The position numbers and the translations under genes are program-made. Shown piece after piece: positions 40,962 through 49,319 of a DNA stretch of 64,000 nucleotides (positions are counted from its first letter, which is position 1; every line of letters starts with the position of its first letter). A model generated the notes under the pieces. That model had not been told where the DNA came from. It saw only the letters and a program-made list of their open reading frames with translations, and made no database searches. Origin of the DNA: Laceyella tengchongensis (GTDB taxonomy: Bacteria > Bacillota > Bacilli > Thermoactinomycetales > Thermoactinomycetaceae); contig NZ_FXTU01000004.1 in the NCBI RefSeq assembly GCF_900182735.1, positions 239,539 to 303,538 on the forward strand. The letters are read 5' to 3'.

Positions 40962-41678
40962 GTGCCACAAGCGCATCAAACGATAGATGAAGTGAAAATC
41001 CCTATGGTGGAATTGTTTGAGACCGTAGAGGGGGAAGGGACACAGGCTGGGTATCCGACGACGTTTGTGCGGGTGTTCAACTGCAACCTGCGCTGTACGT
41101 GGTGTGATACGCCTTACAGTTATGCGCCGGCCAAGCCGGAGTTTTTCGCTACCATTGCCGAGATTGTGGCAGAAGTGAAAAGGTACGGTCACCCCCGTAT
41201 TTGCTTGACTGGCGGGGAGCCGCTCATCTACGGGGAGAAATCGCTTTTGCTCATTGAGGCGTTGGCGCAGCTAGAAGAAGTGGTGGACATCCACATCGAG
41301 ACCAATGGCGCCATTCATTTGGCTCCGTTTCATGCCTGGCGGGAAGCCAATCCCGAGTGGGGGCAAAAGGTGCGGTTTGTCCTCGACTATAAACTGCCAG
41401 CCAGCGGGGAACAGGACAAGATGATCGAAGAAAACTTCACTTTTTTGCGCGATACGGACGAAGTGAAGTTTGTGATCGCCGACGATACGGATTTTGACGT
41501 GGCGGTTGAAGTGGTGAGACGGCGGATGGAACGGGGCGTCCCACTGTTCAGCCCGGTGTGGGAGAGCATGCCGCCGGCCCGCTTGGTCGAGCGGATGTTA
41601 GCAGAGCGTTTGACGCAAGTGAAATTGAATTTGCAATTGCATAAAGTGATTTGGGACCCAAATGCTAGAGGAGTGTGA
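40962..41678 (+). CDS. queE: 7-carboxy-7-deazaguanine synthase QueE
   Basis: This 238-residue radical SAM enzyme has the cluster motif CNLRCTWCDTPYSY (CxxxCxxC) near residues 42-50. FETVEGEGTQAGYPTTFVR precedes it and CLTGGEPLIYGE follows. It contracts the ring of 6-carboxytetrahydropterin to CDG in preQ0 synthesis. It starts with GTG at 40962 behind AGAAGAGGTG. It heads the operon queE-queC-queD-queF. I looked for a preQ1 riboswitch in the upstream 180 bases and did not find one. Confidence 0.95.
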   Translation: MPQAHQTIDEVKIPMVELFETVEGEGTQAGYPTTFVRVFNCNLRCTWCDTPYSYAPAKPEFFATIAEIVAEVKRYGHPRICLTGGEPLIYGEKSLLLIEALAQLEEVVDIHIETNGAIHLAPFHAWREANPEWGQKVRFVLDYKLPASGEQDKMIEENFTFLRDTDEVKFVIADDTDFDVAVEVVRRRMERGVPLFSPVWESMPPARLVERMLAERLTQVKLNLQLHKVIWDPNARGV

Positions 41679-41684
41679 GCAGGA

Positions 41685-42374
41685 ATGAGCAAAAAAGCGG
41701 TCATCGTGTTGAGCGGGGGGTTAGACAGCACCACTTGCATGGGGATAGCCTTGGCGGAAGGATATGAGCTGTACCCCATCACGTTTCATTATAACCAACG
41801 CCATGACAAGGAAGTGGAGCATGCCCGCAAAGTTGCGGCGCACTATGGGGTGGCAGAACGCCACAAGGTGGTGGATGTTTCCTTCCTCGGCCAGATCGGC
41901 GGAAGCAGCCTGACCGACACGGCGATGGAAGTGCCCACGGAGGGAGTGGGTGAGGGGATTCCGTCCACCTATGTGCCTGCCCGCAATTTGATCTTCTTGT
42001 CGTTGGCGACGGCTTATGCGGAAGTGATCGGTGCGCAAGTGCTGTACACCGGCGTCACGGCCGTCGATTATAGCGGCTATCCCGATTGCCGTCCGGAATT
42101 CATCAAATCGATGGAAGAAACCATTAACCTGGCTACCAAGCTGGGCGTCACCTCAGATGAGAAATTGCGGATCGCGACGCCGCTCATTTCGCTGACCAAA
42201 GGCGAAATCATCGCGCGGGGCCTGGAACTAGGCGTCCCATATGAATTGACCACCTCCTGCTACCAAGGGGAAGCGGAGGCTTGCGGGGAGTGTGACAGCT
42301 GTCTCTTGCGATTGAAGGGCTTTAAGGAGAACGGCGTACAAGATCCTATCCCATATAAAACGAAGATCGGGTGA
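41685..42374 (+). CDS. queC: 7-cyano-7-deazaguanine (preQ0) synthase QueC
   Basis: This 229-residue ATP-dependent enzyme has the PP-loop SGGLDSTTCMGIA near residues 9-21. The C-terminal zinc site is CGECDSCLLRLKGF with an upstream Cys in SCYQGEAEACG. It converts CDG to preQ0 with ammonia and ATP. It begins six bases after queE. Its stop overlaps a GTG in frame with queD. Confidence 0.96.
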   Translation: MSKKAVIVLSGGLDSTTCMGIALAEGYELYPITFHYNQRHDKEVEHARKVAAHYGVAERHKVVDVSFLGQIGGSSLTDTAMEVPTEGVGEGIPSTYVPARNLIFLSLATAYAEVIGAQVLYTGVTAVDYSGYPDCRPEFIKSMEETINLATKLGVTSDEKLRIATPLISLTKGEIIARGLELGVPYELTTSCYQGEAEACGECDSCLLRLKGFKENGVQDPIPYKTKIG

Positions 42375-42379
42375 GAATC

Positions 42380-42766
42380 ATGCCTGGGAAATATACGTTG
42401 GTCAAGCACTTTTGGATTTCTTGCGCCCACCGCGTGCCTGGTGCGGGCAAGTGTGATCGATTGCACGGGCACAATTACAAAATCACTTTTTGCGTAGAAG
42501 GGACGCAATTGGATGAACAGCAGATGTTGATTGATTTTCGTCAAGTGAAACACGCCATCGAGAAGAAATATGATCATCATCTGTTAAATGAGTTCCCTGA
42601 GTTTGACCCCGCGCAAGGGGGACATGCCCCGACCACGGAGAAAGTGGCGGAAGTGTTCTTTTTAGCGATTGAAGAATTATGCGAGCAAAAATCAAATCGC
42701 CCCATTGTGAAATGGGTGGAAGTAGAAGAAACCAATGAAGCGTTTGCCCGTTATGAACGGGTGTAA
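42380..42766 (+). CDS. queD: 6-carboxy-5,6,7,8-tetrahydropterin synthase QueD
   Basis: This 128-residue PTPS-family enzyme has the zinc ligands His in SCAHRVPG and in RLHGHNYK. The catalytic Cys lies in GKCDRLHGH, and HHLLNEFPEFDPA with PTTEKVAE is the typical second half. It makes 6-carboxytetrahydropterin from dihydroneopterin triphosphate. The ATG at 42380 is chosen; a GTG at 42371 overlapping the queC stop is a possible alternative. Confidence 0.94.
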   Translation: MPGKYTLVKHFWISCAHRVPGAGKCDRLHGHNYKITFCVEGTQLDEQQMLIDFRQVKHAIEKKYDHHLLNEFPEFDPAQGGHAPTTEKVAEVFFLAIEELCEQKSNRPIVKWVEVEETNEAFARYERV

Positions 42767-42778
42767 GGAGGCAACTAG

Positions 42779-43267
42779 ATGAGTGAGAAGCGACAGGAGC
42801 TCCAGCTCCATGCCCTCGGCGCTAAAACCGATTATGTGTTCCAATACAATCCGGATGTGTTGGAAACCTTCGACAACAAGCATCCGGACACGGATTATTT
42901 CGTGAAATTCAATTGCCCGGAATTCACCAGCTTGTGCCCCATTACCAACCAGCCGGATTTCGCTACGATTTATATTAGTTACGTGCCGGACCAGAAACTG
43001 GTTGAAAGCAAATCGCTTAAGCTGTATCTATTCAGTTATCGCAACCATGGAGACTTTCATGAAAATTGCATCGTGACGATCATGAAAGACTTGATTAAGA
43101 AAATGGACCCCAAATATATTGAGGTGTGGGGAAAATTCCTGCCGCGGGGCGGGATCAGCATCGATCCGTATGCCAATTACGGCAAACCGGGGACGCGGTG
43201 GGAACGGATCGCCGAACAACGATTGGCGCAACATGATCTCTATCCTGAACGCGTGGATAACCGGTGA
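42779..43267 (+). CDS. queF: NADPH-dependent 7-cyano-7-deazaguanine reductase QueF
   Basis: This 162-residue T-fold nitrile reductase has the nucleophile Cys53 in FTSLCPITNQPDFATI and the catalytic Asp60. The C-terminal FHENCIVTIMKDL is also conserved. It reduces preQ0 to preQ1, the base inserted into tRNA by Tgt. Its size matches the unimodular Bacillus type. It starts 13 bases after queD behind AAGGAGG. With queE, queC and queD it completes the path from dihydroneopterin triphosphate. Confidence 0.96.
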   Translation: MSEKRQELQLHALGAKTDYVFQYNPDVLETFDNKHPDTDYFVKFNCPEFTSLCPITNQPDFATIYISYVPDQKLVESKSLKLYLFSYRNHGDFHENCIVTIMKDLIKKMDPKYIEVWGKFLPRGGISIDPYANYGKPGTRWERIAEQRLAQHDLYPERVDNR

Positions 43268-43274
43268 GGATGTC

Positions 43275-43307
43275 ACCCTCGGAGCGAGCCAGCTTCGGGG
43301 GTTTTTT
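43275..43307 (+). terminator. Terminator of the que operon
   Basis: ACCCTCGGAGC and GCTTCGGGGGT pair over 11 positions with two G-U pairs, followed by TTTTT. Confidence 0.82.
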
Positions 43308-43501
43308 GTGTGATTTTGTTTTTGCTTTAGACGTTTCAAAAGTGGATGCACGTGGAAAACCAGAGGGGAACATGTGGACGTTCTTCATGGGTAATCGTAG
43401 TTTTTGAAAAAAAATTTTTTTGACTCGCCGGCTATTTTACTTTTAAAAAAATCATCGGAAAATATCGTTCTTTACAAAAGCTCACGCATAATTATTCAAA
43501 T

Positions 43502-43574
43502 CACCGGTTGCCCCTTACGCGATAAGCCGGGCCAGGGGTGTTTCTCACCCGTCTGGTCGCAGCGGCAACTGGTG
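43502..43574 (+). promoter_or_regulatory. Predicted structured RNA leader of rtcB (three-way junction)
   Basis: CACCGGTTGCC and GGCAACTGGTG close an 11-bp stem (one G-U). Inside are CTTA-CGCGA-TAAG and the longer GGCCAGGGGTG-TTTCT-CACCC-GT-CTGGTC. The structure ends two bases before the rtcB ribosome site. It matches no riboswitch class that I recognise. The AT-rich 43310-43500 stretch before it has no gene. Confidence 0.55.
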
Positions 43575-43589
43575 CAAAGGGGAAAAGGT

Positions 43590-45017
43590 ATGATTAAACA
43601 TCATGGAAACAATCATCGCGAACTGTCATTGGCGCACGGCACATTACATGTGTTTGCCAATGATGAAGTATTCGCATCCTTGGAACAACGCGTCTACGAC
43701 ATGGCTGACAACAATTTGCGCATTCCGCGCAATGTCTATATGAGCTACACCCCCGACGCCCACGTGGGGGTGGGCACGTGCATCGGAACAACGGCAGTCT
43801 GGAACATGAAGGATGGATTTGTCTCTCCGTCCATCGTCGGGTCCGATATCGGTTGCGGCATGAGGGTGCATCTGACACCGCTCACCAAGGCCGACATCCA
43901 GTCGAAGTCGTTGCGGCGTGAAATGATTGAGTCAATCGAGAAATACGTACCCGTCAATGAACGGCAATCTTCGTCCTATAGCGATATAGAGGTGGAAAAG
44001 GTGGTAACCGAGGGGATTGAAGGCCTGCCGGTCTCCTACATCCCCGACGAAAAGCCGTCGAAAAAAAGCAGATCCCTCACCCATGTGGAACATGCCAAGT
44101 TCAAGTTTGACAAAGATTACTTGTCCGACGTCTCGGACAAGGTGTGGGCACGCGCTTGGCAAACGATTGGGACATTAGGGGGCGGCAACCATTTCGTCGA
44201 AATTCAAACCTTGGAAATCAATGAAGCGAAGCGTGACATCGCCGCCAAGTGGGGGATGTTTGATGGGCAAGTGGTGGTGATGATCCATTCCGGTTCTCGT
44301 GCCTGGGGTGGGATGATGGGGAAACAGTACACCCGCGACTTCCGCAACGCGATGGATTTATGGGGAATTGAAAATCCTGATCCTACCTTGGTATACGCAC
44401 CGATCCAGAGCGCTGAGGGGCAACGCTACATCAACCTGATGTATTCGGCTTTGAATTATGCAGTCGTCAACCGTCACATGATCGCGTTTGGTGTGCGTCA
44501 AGGTTTGAAAGATGTGTTTGGCTCCGCACTTGAGATGCCGGTTCTGTATGACTTGATGCACAATTATGCCTTGCAAGAGTTTCATCGCAACAGAGCGATG
44601 CTGGTACATCGCAAGGGGACGACCCGCGCTTTGCCGGCCGGTCATTTCCTCAACGCCAAACCGTACAAAGAGACGGGTCATCCTGCACTCATCCCCGGGT
44701 CGATGGGAACGGCTTCTTACATTATGGTCGGGGAAAAGGCGGGAGAAAAGAATTTCTATTCGATTTGCCATGGAGCGGGCCGTGTCCGCTCACGCAAAGC
44801 GACCAAACAGGTGGTTACTATCGACCAATTTGCCCAGTCGATGAGAGTAGGTACGGAAGAGGAGATTATGGTGAATCAACGCACGTTGCGCGACATCTTG
44901 GATGAATGCCCCCAGGCGTACAAAGATGTGGATCAAATCATCGATTCCGTCGTTGGCGCAGGTTTGGCGTCGGTCGTGGCCAAATGTCATCCCATGGCAG
45001 TGATCAAAGGGATTTAA
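43590..45017 (+). CDS. rtcB: RNA-splicing ligase RtcB
   Basis: This 475-residue 3'-phosphate RNA ligase has the Mn-site sequences PDAHVGVGTCIG, SDIGCGMR and GGGNHFVEI, and the His-guanylylation region IPGSMGTASYIM with CHGAGRVRSR. It joins 2',3'-cyclic phosphate or 3'-phosphate ends to 5'-OH ends through a GMP intermediate. The start at 43590 follows AAAGGGGAAAAGG; the in-frame extension to 43404 lacks a site and crosses a foldable leader. No archease gene is adjacent. It is an alternative RNA sealing route to Pnkp/Hen1 at the left edge of the window. Confidence 0.93.
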   Translation: MIKHHGNNHRELSLAHGTLHVFANDEVFASLEQRVYDMADNNLRIPRNVYMSYTPDAHVGVGTCIGTTAVWNMKDGFVSPSIVGSDIGCGMRVHLTPLTKADIQSKSLRREMIESIEKYVPVNERQSSSYSDIEVEKVVTEGIEGLPVSYIPDEKPSKKSRSLTHVEHAKFKFDKDYLSDVSDKVWARAWQTIGTLGGGNHFVEIQTLEINEAKRDIAAKWGMFDGQVVVMIHSGSRAWGGMMGKQYTRDFRNAMDLWGIENPDPTLVYAPIQSAEGQRYINLMYSALNYAVVNRHMIAFGVRQGLKDVFGSALEMPVLYDLMHNYALQEFHRNRAMLVHRKGTTRALPAGHFLNAKPYKETGHPALIPGSMGTASYIMVGEKAGEKNFYSICHGAGRVRSRKATKQVVTIDQFAQSMRVGTEEEIMVNQRTLRDILDECPQAYKDVDQIIDSVVGAGLASVVAKCHPMAVIKGI

Positions 45018-45064
45018 GTTCCAGCTGGGATGGGATACAATAAGGGCAAAGGAGGGAAGAATAA

Positions 45065-45508
45065 GTGACTGAAAACTTCTACTTGCAACAAATGCAGACA
45101 ATGGTTCAACATATGCGCGATGAGTTGACTTCGATCGGTGTGAAGGAGTTGCGCACCCCTGAAGAAGTGGATGAGGCGCTGAAAGGGGAAGGGGCCAAAG
45201 GAACCACCTTGCTCGTGATCAACTCGGTGTGTGGCTGTGCCGCCGGTTTGGCTCGTCCTGCCGTCGCGCTGTCGTTGAAGCATGATAAAGTTCCCGATCA
45301 TTGGTATACGGTGTTTGCCGGCCAAGACCGCGAAGCGACGGAGCGGGCCCGTTCCTATTTGGTAGGTCAACCGCCGTCATCTCCGTCGTTTGCGTTGTTG
45401 AAAGACGGCCAACTGGTACATATGGTTCACCGTCATGAGATTGAGAATGTGCCGCTTGAACAGATTGCGGCCAATCTGACCAACGCTTACGACAAATATT
45501 GCGATTGA
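45065..45508 (+). CDS. brxB: Bacilliredoxin (BrxA/BrxB family, YphP-like)
   Basis: This 147-residue thioredoxin-fold protein has the unusual CGC redox motif (Cys56 and Cys58 in NSVCGCAAG) that defines bacilliredoxins. It removes bacillithiol from oxidised protein cysteines, so the organism probably makes bacillithiol. Further family blocks are ALSLKHDKVPDH and PSSPSFALLKDGQLVHMVHR. It starts with GTG at 45065 behind AAAGGAGG, 48 bases after rtcB. Confidence 0.93.
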   Translation: MTENFYLQQMQTMVQHMRDELTSIGVKELRTPEEVDEALKGEGAKGTTLLVINSVCGCAAGLARPAVALSLKHDKVPDHWYTVFAGQDREATERARSYLVGQPPSSPSFALLKDGQLVHMVHRHEIENVPLEQIAANLTNAYDKYCD

Positions 45509-45515
45509 TGTGAGG

Positions 45516-45550
45516 ACTCCCCTGTTTTTTCGGGGAGTGCTCTCTTTTTT
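45516..45550 (+). terminator. Terminator after brxB
   Basis: ACTCCCC and GGGGAGT pair around TGTTTTTTC, followed by a T-rich tail. Confidence 0.75.
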
Positions 45551-45602
45551 GAAAGCCCCAGGACGAGGGAGCCTTGACAGTGAAAGCGAAAGGGTGGTTC
45601 AC

Positions 45603-46655
45603 GTGGAGGTAGTAGCGTTTATTTTACTGGCCTTTTTCATTGCGATTATCATTTTGGTCAATGCGCTGTACCGCTCAGCTAAAAAGCCCCGCCCCAGCCA
45701 GTCGTATATTTTACCCGACTTGGGGATGCAAGAGCACAGTGAAGAGTTTGCGCAAGAATTGAAAGCGCTCATCGGCCACTTGGACAACGCGTTAGATGAA
45801 ACCTATGTGGCGCGCGTAAAGGAACGCGTTTTCCGCGAGCATAAAGTGGGTTTGACCGAATGGGAAAACCGCTGGTTTGAGTGGAAACGGTACTTGGTGA
45901 TGACCGCGTTGTTGAAGAGTGTTCCCATGTACAGCCGGGAAGTGGATGAAGTGTGGCATGAGATGCTGATGTTCACCCGCGAATACGAAGATTTCTCACG
46001 CCGTTTCTTAAGAACCACCTTGCATCACTCCCCAAATGATGGCGATCAAGCGCCTGACCCCTACGAGCGGGCATGGTTTGATGTGATCTATGTCTGCCTG
46101 TTCAAACCGACCAAATACAGTTCGCAAACATGGGGCGCCTTTTTGCGTCACCCGCTTCGCCGTGAGCTGATCTGGGCGTTAAAGGAAGATGATGTGGAAG
46201 AGATTGCGAGCCGCTATTTCAATACTCGTACTCAAGAACAGGTACCGCATGTGGCTAAGCTGGTTTCATCCTTGATCGCGTATCTGAAAGGGCAATTGGC
46301 CAAAATTGATGGGGCGGTCGCCAAAGAAGGACACACTGTGACGAAATTCAAGCGCTACCGAAAGAGCTTGGTACCGCAATCGAATGAGGCGTTGCTCATG
46401 TTGACAAGCGTCTTGTTTTTATCCGCTTATCATGATGAGGACTTTGCAACGCAACTGGCACGGCTCCAATCACAGTCCGCGAAAGCCAATCATTCGACCT
46501 CCGGTTCGGATGAATTTGGATGTGCCAGCATCGACGACGGGGGAGATTCTGGTGGTTCTGGTGATTCTGATTCTGGGAGCTCCAGTTGCTCAAGTTCCAG
46601 TTCTAGTTGCTCCAGTTCCAGCTGTTCCAGCTCTAGTTGCGGTAGCTCATCATAA
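45603..46655 (+). CDS. Membrane-anchored GRDP-like (DUF1399-like) protein with Ser/Cys-rich tail
   Basis: This protein of about 350 residues starts with GTG at 45603 behind AAAGGGTGG. Residues 3-21 form one membrane segment. Residues 114-144 (VDEVWHEMLMFTREYEDF, then FLRTTLHHSP) resemble the core of glycine-rich-domain proteins, with conserved Trp, His and Glu. The C-terminal 50 residues are Gly/Ser/Asp-rich and end in a tract of Ser runs punctuated by four Cys about every five to seven residues. That tract could bind metal or be cross-linked. The function is unknown. Confidence 0.65.
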   Translation: MEVVAFILLAFFIAIIILVNALYRSAKKPRPSQSYILPDLGMQEHSEEFAQELKALIGHLDNALDETYVARVKERVFREHKVGLTEWENRWFEWKRYLVMTALLKSVPMYSREVDEVWHEMLMFTREYEDFSRRFLRTTLHHSPNDGDQAPDPYERAWFDVIYVCLFKPTKYSSQTWGAFLRHPLRRELIWALKEDDVEEIASRYFNTRTQEQVPHVAKLVSSLIAYLKGQLAKIDGAVAKEGHTVTKFKRYRKSLVPQSNEALLMLTSVLFLSAYHDEDFATQLARLQSQSAKANHSTSGSDEFGCASIDDGGDSGGSGDSDSGSSSCSSSSSSCSSSSCSSSSCGSSS

Positions 46656-46657
46656 AC

Positions 46658-46697
46658 AAAAATCCATGACAAGTGAGCAAACTTGTCATGGATTTTT
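46658..46697. terminator. Bidirectional terminator between the GRDP-like and esterase genes
   Basis: AATCCATGACAAGT and ACTTGTCATGGATT form a 14-bp perfect stem, followed by TTTTTG on the plus strand and a T-rich flank on the other. Confidence 0.9.
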
Positions 46698-46699
46698 TG

Positions 46700-47416
46700 T
46701 TATTGCCCGAAAAATAGGCGCAAGGCACGGGGCAGTTCACGTTGCCAGAACCCCCATGTATGGTCTCCCTCTTCCTCGTAATAGGCCACTTTTGCATTTT
46801 TTTCAAGCAAATGGCGTTTCATTTCGCGATTGCGTGCGACCAAGTCAAGGGTGCCCATATGTGTGGGAACCGCAATCTCCGACAAGCCGATCGATTGATA
46901 GATCTGAAGGTGTGAGAGGCTGGGTTGCCGCATCACTTCATCAATGGTTTGTTGCAGGAATGCTCCTGACTGGGATAAAACGCGGGAACAGACATCAGGA
47001 TATTGAAGCGCCAAATGCAATGAGACGGTGCCGCCAAGAGAGGAGCCGCCTATCACCAGGTCATCCCGTTTCGGACTGATGGGGTAACGGCTCCGCACCA
47101 AGGGAAGCAATTCTTCAACCACCATGCTCATATGCGACGCTTGCCGCTCTCCGATCGGTGAATATTCGCTGGTGCGGCGCTCTTTGTTCACCGGAATCGC
47201 CATCATGGCGAAGGGTGTAAGTTCTCCGGCTTCGATCAATGGCGTCGCTTGGGTGACGATGCGGCCCAAGTTGAAATAATCGGGCCCGTCGTGTAGCACC
47301 AACAGCGGCAAGTCGGTCAATGTTTCGTGGCCGGGAGGCAGATAGATGAGGATTTCTTTGGTTTCATTCAGCCAGCGGCTCGTTACCAATTCTTTCTTAA
47401 TGGTGCGTTTTGCCAT
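46700..47416 (-). CDS. Alpha/beta hydrolase, enterochelin esterase/esterase D-like
   Basis: This 238-residue hydrolase has the nucleophile elbow GGSSLGG near residue 119. The oxyanion-forming DGPDYFNLG precedes it, and a catalytic-type His is in GDHTWGFWQRELP near the C-terminus. It belongs to the putative esterase family (PF00756) that includes Fes and IroE; substrate unknown. The start at 47416 follows GGCGGAG; a longer frame to 47464 lacks a site. It is monocistronic. Confidence 0.82.
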   Translation of the reverse strand: MAKRTIKKELVTSRWLNETKEILIYLPPGHETLTDLPLLVLHDGPDYFNLGRIVTQATPLIEAGELTPFAMMAIPVNKERRTSEYSPIGERQASHMSMVVEELLPLVRSRYPISPKRDDLVIGGSSLGGTVSLHLALQYPDVCSRVLSQSGAFLQQTIDEVMRQPSLSHLQIYQSIGLSEIAVPTHMGTLDLVARNREMKRHLLEKNAKVAYYEEEGDHTWGFWQRELPRALRLFFGQ

Positions 47417-47738
47417 GTTGTCTCCGCCCTTTTCTGCATTGATTTTATACAGGTTCTTATCCAATAAATCGTGTCAAAATAGCTTTAATCGCTATATGTA
47501 TTCAATACTATACCCTATTTTTGAAGTGATTTCCTATTGATTATTTATTTGGTTGTCGTGTATATTTATACTATGAAGCAATAAAGTTTTAATATAATAT
47601 ATTCCCTACGAAAGGGTATAATAACGGCAAAATGAAGGGATTATTGGAGTTGGATAAAAATGAACCTTTTCTTTTTTTGAAAAAAATTATAATATCGACA
47701 TATGATAGATTGCGTTGCACTGACGAGGAGGAGGATTA

Positions 47739-49145
47739 ATGCAGGAAATTAATCAGCAGCAAGAATTGAAAAGGACAATGAAAAGCCGCCACTTGTTTAT
47801 GATTGCCCTTGGGGGCGTGATTGGAACCGGATTCTTTTTGAGCACGGGATATACCGTGGGGCAAGCCGGTCCATTTGGCGCGGTATTATCTTACCTTATC
47901 GGCGGTTTGAGCATGTACCTGATCATGCTGTGTTTGGGGGAGTTGGCCGTCGCTTATCCTGTTGCGGGATCATTCCAAGATTATACGACAAGATTTATCA
48001 ATCCAGCGACTGGTTTCACCATCGGCTGGCTGTATTGGCTCGGCTGGGCGGTAACTGTGGCGCTCGAATTGATCTCAATCGGAATGTTGATGGATCGTTG
48101 GTTTCCTGATGTTTCCCTATGGGTATGGTGTTTGGTGTTCGGAATTATTCTGTTCGTTGTAAACGCTTTCTCTGCAAGGGGCTTCGCGGAGACGGAATTT
48201 TGGTTTTCCAGCATTAAAGTGTTAACGATTATTGTCTTTATCATCCTGGGTGGAGCGGCAATGTTCGGCTTGATCACGTTGAAAGGCGGAGAAGCTGCTC
48301 CGATGCTGAATAACTTTACGAAAGACGGCTTGTTCCCCAATGGATTTGGTGCGGTCTTGATGACCATGTTGGCGGTAAACTTTTCATTCCAAGGAACCGA
48401 ATTGATCGGGATCGCATCGGGAGAGAGTGAGAATCCCGATAAGACCATCCCACGGGCAATCAATCAAACCGTCTGGCGTACGATTCTTTTCTTCGGTTTG
48501 GCGATTTTTGTGTTGGCTGGCTTGATTCCATGGAAAGAAGCCGGTGTGATGGAAAGCCCGTTTGTCGTAGCATTTGAGAAGCTGGGCATTCCTTATGCTG
48601 CGGATGTAATGAACTTCGTCATCTTGATGGCGCTGTTGTCTGTTGCCAACTCCGGATTGTACGCGACGACCCGGATGTTGTACTCCTTGTCACACAATGG
48701 CATGGCGAGCCCGATATTCGGCAAAGTGACCAAGAAGGGTGTGCCGCTTAATGCGTTGATCCTCAGCATGGGCTTTGCCTGTCTGTCCCTGTTGTCCTAC
48801 CGTTTCGCAGAAGACACCATCTACATGAGCTTGCTTTCCATCGCCGGAGTGACGGCGGTGCTAGCTTGGATGTCGATTGCCGCATCCCAATTCTTCTTCC
48901 GCATCAAATATGTGAAAGAAGGTGGGAAAGTGGAAGATCTGAAATTTAAGACTCCGCTGTTCCCGATTGTGCCGATCTTGGCCTTTGTGATCAACTTGGT
49001 GGTCTTGGTGAGCCAGTGGTTTGATCCTGCCACCCGCAGTGCGATCACCTTCGGCGTGCCGGCGATCATCATCTGCTACATTGTGTATTTCTTGTTCTTC
49101 AGAAAAAAATTCGCCGCATTGCAAGAAAAGCGGGTAACCGAATAA
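47739..49145 (+). CDS. Amino acid permease (APC superfamily, AAT family)
   Basis: This 468-residue membrane protein has twelve predicted helices. The N-terminal consensus SRHLFMIALGGVIGTGFFLS is that of AAT amino acid permeases, with GSFQDYTTRFINPATGF and the helix-5/6 region NFSFQGTELIGIASGE. The specificity is not readable; S-methylmethionine, Lys or gamma-aminobutyrate permeases are among the relatives. A GAGGAGGAGG ribosome site precedes the ATG at 47739. The 322-base gap upstream is AT-rich with promoter-like TATACT and TATAAT boxes but no gene. Confidence 0.9.
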   Translation: MQEINQQQELKRTMKSRHLFMIALGGVIGTGFFLSTGYTVGQAGPFGAVLSYLIGGLSMYLIMLCLGELAVAYPVAGSFQDYTTRFINPATGFTIGWLYWLGWAVTVALELISIGMLMDRWFPDVSLWVWCLVFGIILFVVNAFSARGFAETEFWFSSIKVLTIIVFIILGGAAMFGLITLKGGEAAPMLNNFTKDGLFPNGFGAVLMTMLAVNFSFQGTELIGIASGESENPDKTIPRAINQTVWRTILFFGLAIFVLAGLIPWKEAGVMESPFVVAFEKLGIPYAADVMNFVILMALLSVANSGLYATTRMLYSLSHNGMASPIFGKVTKKGVPLNALILSMGFACLSLLSYRFAEDTIYMSLLSIAGVTAVLAWMSIAASQFFFRIKYVKEGGKVEDLKFKTPLFPIVPILAFVINLVVLVSQWFDPATRSAITFGVPAIIICYIVYFLFFRKKFAALQEKRVTE

Positions 49146-49178
49146 ATTGATTAGGCAAATCGCCTTTCCAATGCGTAG

Positions 49179-49213
49179 CACTCCCTGGTATACAGACAGG
49201 GGGTGTTTTTTTT
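49179..49213 (+). terminator. Terminator of the permease gene
   Basis: CACTCCCTG and CAGGGGGTG pair and are followed by an eight-base T run. Confidence 0.85.
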
Positions 49214-49319
49214 GTGCAATTAAAGACTAAAATCATTCAATATTGTGATTTTTCAATTGGAAAGTTAAAATGAATGTACAACGAGCCCTGATATTTCATG
49301 CGGGAAATGGAGTGGTACC

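Noticed and set aside
43502..43574. tRNA gene of 73 nt
   Set aside because: The length fits, but there are only two internal hairpins, no T-loop TTCGANN motif and no anticodon arm of normal form.
43404..43589. N-terminal extension of rtcB by 62 codons
   Set aside because: RtcB proteins start near MIKHHGNNHR; the extension covers the predicted RNA structure and has no ribosome site.
46490..46672. Repetitive Leu/Glu frame on the minus strand opposite the Ser/Cys tail
   Set aside because: It is the antisense of the Ser/Cys low-complexity tract; the plus-strand gene has a ribosome site and a recognisable domain.
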